A stretch of 64,000 nt of DNA from Isochrysis galbana (Eukaryota; Haptophyta; Isochrysidales; Isochrysidaceae), in assembly GCA_018136815.1 (NCBI GenBank), contig CM030936.1, forward strand, positions 3,452,524 through 3,516,523, written 5' to 3'. Shown here piece by piece: positions 10,174 through 19,537 of the stretch; position 1 is the first letter of the stretch, and every line of letters begins with the position of its first letter. The notes below the pieces were generated by a model. It ran no database searches, was not told where the DNA came from, and saw only the letters and a program-made list of their open reading frames with translations. The translations under genes and the position numbers were made by a program.

Positions 10174-10716
10174 TTATTCGCACTTGTCTTCGAAGGGCCT
10201 TTGCTTGAAGCCAACCTCAGACTCGCCATACAAAGACTGGAGCTTATGTTCGACGTACGCAGGCAAGGAAGTGTGGTGGCCCTTGTCCGTACGACGAACA
10301 CACCCCAGGCGTATGTACCACGTTTTCTTGCGGCCGCCTACTGTCTGGGTGTACTGCGGTACGCTGTAGGGGTGCTCCCGCCAGCACTCGAACTGCTGCC
10401 CATCAGCGTCCTGCAGGACGCCATCGAGCTAGAGCATGGTACACAGAGGTTACCTTCCCTCGGCGAGCGCCCGATCGACGGCCTCACCTGCCTCCATGTC
10501 CACTGCATTGCAGTGAGGATACAGGAGCGCGCTCGACGTCGCCTCCTTGCTGCGCTGCACCTGCACGCAGTACAGCGGATCAGATGGAGCTCCGAGCGGC
10601 TCGGAGGCCGGGCTGGCATCATAGACCACCTGCTGCGCGTCGTTCCCCCACGGGTCACTGAACAAGCACAGGCCCCACATGGCCAGGAGGTCGTCCGGCC
10701 TGAGGGCGGTCCGCAT
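10174..10716 (-). pseudogene. unknown minus-strand coding fragment, interrupted
   Basis: Two stretches read like protein in one frame. The first (10716-10450) contains LLAMWGLCLFSDPWGNDAQQ and SDPLYCVQVQRSKEATSSA; the second (10428-10174) contains DADGQQFECWREHPYSVP, KKTWYIRLGCVRRTDKGHH and ends PFEDKCE. Stops at 10450 and 10429 separate them. No GT-AG intron keeping the frame is convincing, so this is either a decayed gene or two exons with an unusual splice. It ends about 100 bp from the start of the plus-strand hydrolase and is divergent to it. I do not recognise a family. Confidence 0.4.
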
Positions 10717-10813
10717 GCCGGGCGGCCCCCCCGCGTCCCTGCCAACTTATAAGGTTATCTTCCGCCCTCCACGCACTCCCTGCTCCAGCTGTCCAGTTTC
10801 CTCTCGCGTCTGC

Positions 10814-12604
10814 ATGGCCGCCTGCTCCCTGCTCTCGCAAGAGCACCAATCGAGCCAGTGCGAGCTGGGGCTGTCATTTGGCTGTGGGAGTGGCTACCTA
10901 TGGACTGCCCATGGATGTGCTGGACGGTTCCTCTGCGAGGGAAAGCCCCTTCTCTGCGGTGTGGATAGAGCTCTCTGCCGTTGCGAGGGGGGGCGGCTCC
11001 CGGGCGGGGCTCTTGCCCTCAACGGGGATGGTGAGGGGCTGGCCGCGCTGTACCGGAGGGAGCAACGCACCTCGTGCGCTGCCCATACCACTGAAATCGC
11101 TCTCGGTGTGCTGGGTAACTCGATCACCGTCGGCGTCGGCACGGTCAACGCAAAGCGCAATTGCTGGCCCGCACTGCTTCAGTCGAGTCTTGGCCCACGC
11201 TACCGCATCATCAACCGTGGCGTACGCGCCTCACGCGCCGACCTCGCCACCCTTTGCTGCCTAGAGCTTTTCCAAGGCACACTGCCCGACCAAGTTGTTG
11301 TGGATTACTCGTTCACTTCCGACACGCCCCAAATGCTCGCCCTAGTTGACCGACTCCACTCATTTGGGGTGCACACAATAGTCAATCTCTTCTGCCAGCA
11401 CCCAGGCTGGCTCCATCTAATGCGGTGCATGGCACGCTCTGAGAACACTACATGCATGAGAAAACCATTGAATTCATCCATCCGACCATACTTCGGGAGC
11501 TCGCTGGATGTCCGTGGCCCGCCTCGTCTTCCTCTTCGACAAAAGCCCCTAGCCGAGCAACGTACACAAGCACAGCAAGAGATCCTCTCACAGCTTCCAC
11601 CCAACATTCGCCGGCGTGCCATACACTTGATGCGGTGGGGGGCGCATGCTATCTCTGATGGGCACATATTTGAGCAAGATGAAGGCCTGCATGCTGCAGT
11701 GGTGGCTGCCTGGCATCGCTGCATATTTGGGCCAGCCACTAACCCATTTTGTCAACCTAACATCGAGCTTGCGGGGCGTCTTCGCCGCATCGTTGACACT
11801 TACCAGCACACCCAATCAAATGTGTGGTGGCATGCAAGCGCTGCTGTTGCTGCGGGGAATTGCATTGCCGATTACAATGTTTGGGGCACCATCCCTGGGG
11901 TCATGCAACGTATTACCCCTTACACAAGCAATGTGGCATCACTCGACTATCATGTGGGGGAGCTCACTGCATGGGCCGGTCATCCCAACAACTTAGGCCA
12001 TCGCCTGATTGCGGAGCCCGTGGCACAGCTTCTTGAGCACTGGTGCCCTGTTGGCCGGCTTGCCAGCAATTCTTCACGTATTGATGACACAATCTGCACC
12101 TATGGTTCTAGGGTGTCCTCTTTGATTCACCTCTCCGAAGGATTTCAACGAGTGGATGTGGCTGATGGGCGTACTGGCGGCGTTGCCGCAACTCACTCAG
12201 GCGCCCGCGTTCAGTTCCGGCTCGTTTCTCGGAACCTCAAGGAAGGGTTTCTGACCGTGGGTTATGAGCGGGGTTGGCGCAATAAAGGTGTTGTTGGGCG
12301 CATTAGCTGCTTGTCGCCATGCGCATGCCAGCCGATCGAGATGGACGCCTTCAACACACGAAGTTTTACTGGAACGTCATTCACTACTTCTGTGTGGGTC
12401 CAGCTAAAAGCTAGCGGAGACGGGAGCTATGAATGCATGGTTGAGGGGCGTGTCATGTCACTCGTGGAGGGAAGACTCATGCTCCAGGCTATGACCTTGG
12501 CTGCGCCATTCGCGGGTAACCGGAGTACACTCGTCCAAGTGGGCGGTCGAGGATTGTCACCTTTTCTTGAGACCAAAACAGATGGTCAGACGACAGCCTT
12601 TTGA
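10814..12604 (+). CDS. SGNH/GDSL-like hydrolase family protein
   Basis: This is a single-exon frame of 596 residues from ATG at 10814. An in-frame ATG at 10679 would add 45 residues, but its reading overlaps the minus-strand fragment. An N-terminal Cys-rich motif (CAGRFLCEGKPLLCG, about residues 35-49) precedes a GDSL-like block I, LGNSITVGVG, with the likely nucleophile Ser103. Block II fits NRGVRASRADL (about 134-144). A block V-like HPNNLGHRLIAEPVAQLL occurs near residue 400. The family hydrolyses esters of lipids or carbohydrates. The usual Asp three residues before the catalytic His is Trp here (WAGHPN), and the GxND block is not obvious, so activity is uncertain. The C-terminal ~170 residues look beta-rich and are unassigned. 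A retroelement is inserted 195 bp downstream. Confidence 0.65.
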   Translation: MAACSLLSQEHQSSQCELGLSFGCGSGYLWTAHGCAGRFLCEGKPLLCGVDRALCRCEGGRLPGGALALNGDGEGLAALYRREQRTSCAAHTTEIALGVLGNSITVGVGTVNAKRNCWPALLQSSLGPRYRIINRGVRASRADLATLCCLELFQGTLPDQVVVDYSFTSDTPQMLALVDRLHSFGVHTIVNLFCQHPGWLHLMRCMARSENTTCMRKPLNSSIRPYFGSSLDVRGPPRLPLRQKPLAEQRTQAQQEILSQLPPNIRRRAIHLMRWGAHAISDGHIFEQDEGLHAAVVAAWHRCIFGPATNPFCQPNIELAGRLRRIVDTYQHTQSNVWWHASAAVAAGNCIADYNVWGTIPGVMQRITPYTSNVASLDYHVGELTAWAGHPNNLGHRLIAEPVAQLLEHWCPVGRLASNSSRIDDTICTYGSRVSSLIHLSEGFQRVDVADGRTGGVAATHSGARVQFRLVSRNLKEGFLTVGYERGWRNKGVVGRISCLSPCACQPIEMDAFNTRSFTGTSFTTSVWVQLKASGDGSYECMVEGRVMSLVEGRLMLQAMTLAAPFAGNRSTLVQVGGRGLSPFLETKTDGQTTAF

Positions 12605-12798
12605 GCCGTGGCAGCCTCCCCCATAAGCTAAGTTGCCTCTACAGAAGAGATGTGTTGTCCGTGCTACATGGCATTGCTTACTGCTACTACGGGTGTAGCC
12701 CCCGGTTGTTACGTCCGTCTCGGCGTCAAGTACGTCGGGTAGGGGTGAGGTCAAGGAGACCCGATAGTGGCAATGGACGCCTATGACTATCATCAAAA

Positions 12799-13669
12799 TA
12801 ATAATAATAAATAATGTTATATCCTAGCCAACCCCACTAGCTAATTGGACATAACGTTTCAGTCCCGGAATCCCGCCATGCCTGACGAGCCAGGTGTCCG
12901 AGTGCCGAGTGATATCGGGGGGTGGGGGCACTGCGGCACTGCCCCCTCCCCTCGATATTTGTCCTCCCCCCGGTGCACGCACCGACCCCGCGCGCCCCAG
13001 CACGTCCTCTCCTCGAGTCCACGCTGGGGGAAAACCCCTTTCGGGTAAAAACAACGCAGGGGGGGGGGGGGGGGCACTCGCACTCGTGAATAGGAGCCAA
13101 GAAGCGCTAATCTCTGCTCGCCGAAGCGAGTGGCCGCGGCAAGCCGCGGCCCTTCCCTCTTGGCTCTGGCGCCCCCGTCTTCTCTTACCCAAATAGTTCG
13201 AGAAGACACGTAAACACCGGAGGGGAGAGCTGCCGCTCCCCCCTCCCCTCCCTCTTCCCTTTTCCTCCTCTCTTCCTTGCGGCGGGGGCCCATGGCGCAT
13301 GGCGCGCGCCTGCGGCCCCTCTTCAGGTCCCCAGGTGGCCTGCAGGGGCCTGGGAGCACAGCTCAGGGGGCAGGTGAGGCTGGGGCATGGCCCTGGCCCC
13401 TCCTGCCTCTCCCTCGCTGGCGCTCCGAGCCCATGCGGGTCGACCGGAGCCGGCTGGGGGGTCTTGGACAGGGGGGCCCACGACAGGCCAGGGCGGGCGA
13501 ATCGGGCGTGCCTGTGGGGAGAGGAATGGGTCAGCATGGCAGTGTGCTCCTGGTAGGCCATCAGGCGTGCCAAGAGAGTGGGTGGTTCCCCCCCCATGGC
13601 AGGGGAGGAGTGGAGAGAGAGGGGGGCTCGTGCCCCCCCATGGGCGAACTAAGTATAAACTTAGTTCGT
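12799..13669 (-). mobile_element. complete F/J retroelement with 18-bp target duplication
   Basis: The element is flanked by CTATGACTATCATCAAAA at 12781-12798 and 13670-13687. On the minus strand it opens with a perfect 9-bp stem (GAACTAAGT paired with ACTTAGTTC around a 4-nt loop, 13646-13667), then CCCATG. It ends at the left in an (ATT)n-like tail preceded by GGCTAGGATATAACATT. A 258-codon frame (13597-12824) is Pro/Gly/Arg-rich and is not conserved in the other copies, so it is probably non-coding. Copies of the 3' half are at 22490 and 28718, and of the 5' half at 9620 and 32646. Confidence 0.85.
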
Positions 13670-13729
13670 CTATGACTATCATCAAAAGATGTTTTCAAAA
13701 TAAATACTACCAAACAAAGTAGTACAAAA

Positions 13730-14050
13730 ACTCTTGAAGATTCAGGCTACTTACTATTGACTATTGCTACTATAGCTATACTAGCTACAGCTTTAGCTTT
13801 AGGAGTCTCTCCGCCCAATGTCCATATGCCCTATCGCCTATCGCAACATCGCAACCACAGTGCCGCCTCACGCCATCGCCAATACCCCACACTCTCACTC
13901 CCACTATCCCCTTCATTCCTTGGTGTTTGGTATCGGTGGGTGGGCGGCGGGCCTACGTGTACTATTGTACATACGAACGACGGGACATGCGGGGGGCGGG
14001 GAGGGGCGAGGCGGGGGCGGGGGGTTGGGATAAAGCCTCAGCGAGACGGA
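13730..14050 (-). repeat. M-family repeat, copy 2 (inverted)
   Basis: It starts at the left with TCTTGAAGATTCAGGCTAC, the inverse of the M 3' end, and continues with a TATCG.TGGG block matching other copies. Short simple motifs (CTATTG, CTATAGCTA, CTTTAG) fill 13745-13800. Confidence 0.45.
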
Positions 14051-15356
14051 GATCATAAACCCCAGCCGCAGACCATAAGTAGTCTACATTGCCATTGCCA
14101 TTGCCAACGTCCAACGTTGTAGTTGTCATTGCAATTGTGAGCAGTCGTCAGCGATCAGGGAACAGGGGCAACAGGTAATAGCACTCACACTCGTCACTCC
14201 CAAACATAGGGACTATTATAGCCCCACAGTCTGGCCACTGCCACCTCTTCCGCTCTTCCGTCTTCCGCCTGCAGCTTCGCACCTGCGCTCGCATCTCCGC
14301 CTCCGCTTCTTCTTTAGCCAAGGCGGCATGGCTCGACTAATAAGTGACGCGGAGCCGCTCCGCGCGCCGCCTCCTCACTTTTTGGGAAAAAGGCTCTCGA
14401 GATTCGAGGCATTCCGCACGTTACACGTTACCAGTCACTAGACTAAGCCTCAGCGAGATTTAAGCGCCAGGCACGCGTGCGCGTGCCCAAGTGAGGAGGG
14501 AGACGAACGAAGCCTCGCCTCGTCGCCCGTTTGCACGCGACGCGCAGCTCGGCCACGCCGCGCGTGTCGACTGTCGAGCAGCCATTCGAGCTTGCGCGTG
14601 GTCTTTGGGCTCGCGCGGCGCAGCTCCAGACGCGTCGCCTTGAGGGGACGAAGGACGAAGGGCAGTAGATACGCGATGATCTCGGCGTGGTCGGTGGTCG
14701 GAGGCGGGGGAGACGCGCATGCTGCGGTGCATGCGCGTGGATGGCCACGGGCACTGATGCTCGACGGCCCACTGGAGGCTGGAGGGCGTGGAGTGTGTAA
14801 GTAACATATTCGACGGAACGCCACCTAATGGCTAATGGGCTCCGTGGACGGATGTGTTATGTGTTATTTATATTTGTAGCGGAGGTGTGAGGTGTGTGTC
14901 TCTTGCCGTTCCCATCGGCGACGTGTAGAGTTTTGCCAGGTGCGATCAGGTGCTTTCGGGGATCGGGAGTCTTTTCTTCCTAGTTGTCCGGTCCCGTGAG
15001 GCGTCGGAGGGGAGAAATGGAAGGTGTTGCTCTAGTATTTTGTGCCATTGTAGGGTCTCAGCATGTGTGGCCATGCGTTTTCCCCGGATGTTTTATGCTT
15101 AGTGCGAGGCATCGTGCGTTGGGGGAGTTCACAGTTGCCGGTGGGTGGGTGGGGGGGTCACAGTGGCCGGTGGGCGGGGGGGGGGCAATGCCCTATTTAC
15201 CCCCCCCCCCCCCCACCAACCGGAATGGCCATGCGCCGCCGGCCAATGGGGCAAATGGTGCACATGCCTCACGCGTGCACCAGGCAGGACGAAAGAAAAG
15301 GGGGTGGGGGGAGGGGGGGCGTTACATTCATTGTGGTAAGGTGTGCTCCACCAAAG
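14051..15356. other. no confident gene; weak minus-strand ORF 14450-14824
   Basis: The minus frame 14824-14450 contains HAEIIAYLLPFVLRPLKA and SPKTTRKLEWLLDSRHARRG, which looks coding-like but matches no family I know. C and G runs occur near 15175-15210. Nothing else is visible. Confidence 0.3.
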
Positions 15357-15656
15357 CTCAAGGCAGCGTCTCCCGAAGGAGTGAACGCGTTCGCATCAAG
15401 AGCCGTGGAAGGAGCACACACATACCACATTGAACATACCACGGGTCTCATGAGGGCACAATGCCAAGGGCAAGGTGCCAAGTGCAAAACATCTCCTGGC
15501 ACGGTCTCCCATAGGGAGTTACACGTCACGCATCAAGAGTGTTTGCAGTATGGTAGTTTAGCGACATTCCGGTCGTTGCTAGCTGTGGTACAGTTACAGG
15601 GCAGTATGGTAGTTTAGCGACATTCCGGTCGTTGCTAGCTGTGGTACAGTTACAGG
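15357..15656 (-). repeat. L element, two minus-strand copies plus exact 56-bp tandem duplication
   Basis: Minus-strand L copies lie at 15400-15361 and 15534-15495, with hairpins CTCC-TTCG-GGAG and CTCCC-TAT-GGGAG. A 56-bp unit (GCAGTATGGTAGTTTAGCG...) is present twice without change at 15545-15600 and 15601-15656. Its inverse is the TAAACTACCA block that precedes L copy 1 near 6840. Confidence 0.75.
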
Positions 15657-15731
15657 TAGTGTGTAAGTTTTAGGATCACATCACATTCACACTCACACGC
15701 CACACCATCCATTGACTCACCCCCACCTGCA

Positions 15732-17221
15732 TCACTCACACAATCTGACGTCATCGTAGTGAGAGGGCAGGATGCCACCCTCTCGTAGGGCTACTTGCAC
15801 CATACTGTCTGCACCGATACTTTGAATGACACCTTCCGCGATGCGGGCCGCATGTGAGGACGAGAGTGTCGTCCCGGGTGCGCCCAATCGGACTACGACG
15901 TGCGAGCCCACTCTGAGCTCACCGCCGGTCTGTAGGGCGTCGAACCGCGCCTTCCGCCGCCAGGCATCAAATACAGCCTCCTTTCCTGCCACAAAAATCG
16001 AGATGAGACTGTCCCCCTCTCTGGGATGGCTCACTGAGCAATGGCTGCAGTGGCGCCCGTCCCAGCTCACGCGCACGCCCGGCGCAAGCTGTATCGCAAG
16101 TCCTACAGACGGGAAGAGGAGCCACCAGCTGCGCGGCGCGTCCGCCGACATGCAGGTGCGCATCCAAATGGCAAAACACCTGGAGCCGTCCCCTACGTCG
16201 AGGTGGGCGGAGTTGTTGAGATTCTTGGACAGCGCGAAGGCCAAGTGGGAGAAGGCCTTGACGCGGGCACGCAGTTCTGCGTAGCCCGCCTCGTGCTCCT
16301 TGAAGACCCCACCTGCGACAGCGGCGGCGGCAGCAGATTAGTGAGCGCAAGTGCCCCACTCACCCCCAAAATCCATTGGGGCGAGTCACCTGCGAAGATG
16401 GCCTCAAAGATAGCCTCCAGTCTCTCCAGCGCAGAGAGGAACCTGAAGTTTGGGACCGGCGCGAGCTCCTCCTCCTCGTCCCCTTCGTCCTTGTGGTGGG
16501 CCTCTTCGCCCGTCGCCGAAACCGCGGTCCCTTCACCTACCCCGCACATCTCGGAGCACTTGCGCCTCTTGGGGACAATGAACTTGTCCACGGTGGGCAC
16601 GTACGGTGTGACCAAGCCATTGTAGAGATGGTAGCCGGCGCCCACCATGATACCTGTGAGGTCCTCGTGCTTCCTCTTGTCGATGCGCACCGGTCTGTGT
16701 GCCTGCACAAGGGGACGGGTAGGCGTGAGTCCATGGCGAAGGCAGAAGCCTCAGAGGCTAGCGGCGGGCGAGGGCAGCGCAAATCTCACTTCGAGAATCT
16801 GCGCACTGACGCGCCGGAGCCTGCGGAGGTGCTTGCGGTTGTGTGGTGGAAGACGATCGTGCGCCTGCGTGGGGGAGTACTCCACCACGACTTTGGTGTA
16901 GTGCCCCCCACGGCCGTCGTCGTGGCACGACGGTCCCCGTGTGCTCCAGTGCTTCCCTACAGGGTCGCTTTCAACAAAGAACACGTACGCCTTGCTGCGT
17001 TCGTGCTGAGCTGGCGCCTTGACCACATGGCCTTGCGCAAACTCCTTCTCGATTGTCCACTCGTCGTTGGGGAGGTAGACTCCCGGCCATTGGGGCCGGC
17101 CGCGTTTTGTGGGCCTGCACCTCTTGCTAGGCCCCTCGTGCCACGCGCGTCCTACGATGGTCGCGTTCGGCCGCACCCTCTCTCGAAGGAGGCGGAGCAC
17201 AATGGGCTCCACCTCCGCCAT
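15732..17221 (-). CDS. three-exon protein with probable 2OG-Fe(II) dioxygenase-type domain
   Basis: Exons are 17221-16790, 16702-16390 and 16312-15732. Introns are 87 and 77 bp (GAA|GTGAGA to GTGCAG; CAG|GTGACT to CGCAG), phases 0 and 1, giving 441 residues. The N-terminal part has PNDEWTIEKEFAQGHVV and is basic. The middle contains an acidic loop (HHKDEGDEEEE). Exon 3 has NNSAHLDVGDGSRCFAIW (His-x-Asp), then WWLLFPSVGLAIQLAPGVRV and SWDGRHCSHCSV, the layout of a double-stranded beta-helix 2-oxoglutarate/iron oxygenase: HxD in one strand, a distal His and hydrophobic strands. The C-terminus (GELRVGSHVVVRLGAPGT) resembles an SH3-like barrel. The oxygenase assignment is by motif only. Similar proteins could be nucleic-acid or protein hydroxylases, and the gene could belong to a mobile element. 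Confidence 0.6.
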
Positions 17222-17329
17222 CGACCTCCCGAGAGAGCGTCTCGTGGTATCTCGCGTAAACAGTAAAGAGAACTCCCAGTGGTAGGAGTCTAGAGTCTAG
17301 AGTCTAGGAGTACAGAGGGTCACCGACAT

Positions 17330-17880
17330 TGAAAAAAAAATCTTAAAAAATAACCGCTACAGTATGGGTGCACCATTAAGAAACCCTACCATTTAAAAAA
17401 ATCTTCTTAAAAATTCCCGCTACATATGCGGCGTGAGGCAGCTTGCCAGTGTACCTCCCTACTACCCAACCTTAACCCCTGACAACCCCCTTCCCCTTCC
17501 CCAGGTCCCTCTTTGGCGGAGAAGCTGGTTCCAGGGAGCCAGGGAGGCCGCGCGCGCTGCTTCGGCCGGGAGTTGGAGAGAAGGGGGCGGGAGAAGGTGG
17601 CTTTTCCGTTGGTCTTGCTCGGCTTGTGTCTTGTATCGCTTTCTTCTATAGTTCCCATGGTCTCCATGGTCTCTCTTGTTGTCCTTCGGGGCTTCCATCA
17701 CCACGGGTTACCTACCTTGGGTGATGTTTCTCATGTCCAGGCCTCCCGCCGCCTGCAGGAGGTCCTCCGATATTTCTAGATTGAAGTCTTTGTCCACCGC
17801 GTATAGAGGGCTGATCATCTTCTTAATATGTTTGTTGCTCGGGGCGTGTAGCCCTATATTCTCTCGTTGTTTTTTTAGCC
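17330..17880 (-). mobile_element. LINE family A 3' end, 5'-truncated, plus a second nested 3' end
   Basis: The minus strand encodes QRLKKQRENIGLHAPSNKH and IKKMISPLYAVDKDFNL, the same C-terminal segment as 42523-42684. It is followed by the same 3' untranslated region (CAGTT...GGAACCAGCTTCTCC, GCCGAAGCAGCGCGCGCGGC) and ends AAGAAGATTTTTTT at 17395. A second, shorter 3' end (TAGCGGTTATTTTTTAAGAT) follows at 17330-17375. The copy begins near 17880, as expected of an incomplete reverse transcript. Confidence 0.85.
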
Positions 17881-18325
17881 TCTGTGACGAATTAGGATGG
17901 CCCTTAGGGCCTGAGGGCAATGAGGAAGGAGGCATGCCGGCGGCAGGCGCGGCTGGGGAGACGACTCCAGAGGTGCTGACGGGCTGAAGCCCGTCAGCAG
18001 AGGAAGGCGGGCAGGCGGCAGGCGGGCTTGAGCGAGGGCGAGGACGGCGGCGAGAGCGACATCGAGCGAGCGGCGAGAGGCGAGGGTGAGTGTGAGGAGG
18101 GCTGTGATGGCAGGGGCTGGCGAGGCGAGGAGGGATTGTAGGGTCTGAGTGTTACGAGAGCGAGAGCGAGAGCGACGAGAGCGAGAGCGACGAATGACGA
18201 CTGACGACATGACGACGGACAGAGACACCCAGGAAAACACCCCGACTCTCGCCCCACGACTTTCTCACGTAACTCAACTGAAATCAAACCCAAACACTCC
18301 GGCCAGACGACGACGGACGACGATC
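17881..18325. other. no gene seen; GAGCGA-rich low complexity
   Basis: The phrase GAGCGAGAGCGACGA is iterated around 18155-18200. No protein family is visible on either strand. Confidence 0.35.
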
Positions 18326-18518
18326 AGAAGAAGGTGCAACTCGAGCTTCCCTTTTTTTGTCACACCCCTCCCGGCTTTTTAGGTATATAATTTCTACTGA
18401 CCCCTAACTTGGCCCCTAACTCGGGGGTTGACATAAACACGGGGACCCATCAAGCGGAAGGCGCATTGACGGGGGCGCCCTCGCCTTCCTCCTAGTTTGC
18501 GCCTCAACTTGAACGATC
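18326..18518 (-). repeat. short derivative of the membrane-ORF repeat
   Basis: On the minus strand this matches both ends of the 33650-34205 repeat (TTCAAGTTGAGGCGCAAAC; CGCTTGATGGGTCCCCGTG; GTCAGTAGAAATTATATACC; GGGAGGGGTGTGAC). It lacks the central ~330 bases that carry the ORF. The join is at CCCGTCAATG/CGCCTTCCGC. Confidence 0.85.
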
Positions 18519-18658
18519 GTCCCTCCCTTGTTGAAGAATGCAACCATGCCCGCTGCCCGAGTTGAAGAATGCAACCATGTGGGCGTCCGACTGCTGACGT
18601 CCGCCCTTGCACGCGCATGGGCAGCACGCCGGGTGGATGGCAACGTCTTCAGAAGACT

Positions 18659-19312
18659 TCACATCGTTTCAACGCCGTTTGCTTCAAAGGAAGAAGCAAG
18701 CGATTCCCCAGGAGTTTGCAGAATGCACTTCGCCCCAGTGACCGCCACTCCACCTGCAAGCGTGTGAATGAGCTGCAGCATGCGCGTGATCATGGATTGA
18801 GAGATCGCGGCGTCGTCATAGCTCGCCAAGGAGGTGCGGTTCAGGAGATGGATGTCAACTGTGTAGAGCTCCCGATTCCCCGCTCGCTGGAGGCTCTCGG
18901 CCGCGCTCTTGGTTGCCGCGGACCACGACCGTGCAAAGTCGTACTTCCAGTCGCCCAACAAGAGCTGCCGGGGGTGCTGGATGCAAAAGGCCGCGGTGGT
19001 GACCACCTCCTCCAACTAAGGATGTCCAGAATGATGGAATCGATTGATCCAATCATTGCTGGGTTCATTGGCCCCAATAGATTGACCAAGCTTTGCTGAG
19101 TTTGGGGCCAAGCTTTCCAAGTTTTTCCGCCGCGCGTACAGCGCGCGCGCCTCCCGAGGCGACGTCGAGCCCTCAGGTGCCGGCGTCGGCGCCGCGGACA
19201 TGCCCTCCGGGATGACAATGGTAGGCCGGGAGCACATGCGGGCTTGTAGCTCCGCCTGCGAGATGAGCCCAGCAGCATGCAGCCCAAGCAGCGCTTCCAG
19301 GCGGTCGCCCAT
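18659..19312 (-). CDS. hypothetical protein, one frame split by an in-frame TAG
   Basis: From ATG at 19312 the frame reads MGDRLEALLGLHAAGLISQ through SREARALYARR and stops at TAG (19016). The same frame then continues for 118 codons (EEVVTTAAFCIQHPRQLLLG, DWKYDFARSWSAATKSAAE, ASYDDAAISQSMITRM). CTTAG|TTGGAG could be an intron acceptor that hides the stop, but no matching in-frame donor is clear. The candidate intron shares AAAGCTTGG repeats with 19440-19530. A TATATATAG box lies about 85 bp upstream of the ATG. No family recognised. Confidence 0.4.
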
Positions 19313-19537
19313 GTTCCGATGAAAAATAACGATATTCTTGGTCGGGGGGGGAGGGGGGGGGGAGGGGGCAGGGGGGGCCGGGGGAGGGCGGGAACTATAT
19401 ATAGTAGTAGTACTTAAAATAGCCTTAGCTAGGATCAATTGATGGCAAGCTTTTTACCAAGCTTTGCTGGAAATCTCATCAATCATCAATCTCAAGCTTT
19501 CCCAGATTTTTAGCAATCTTTCTGGACATCCTTACCT

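Noticed and set aside
12824..13597. 258-codon ORF in the F/J retroelement as a real gene
   Set aside because: Other copies break the frame early, and composition is Pro/Gly/Arg from GC-rich DNA.
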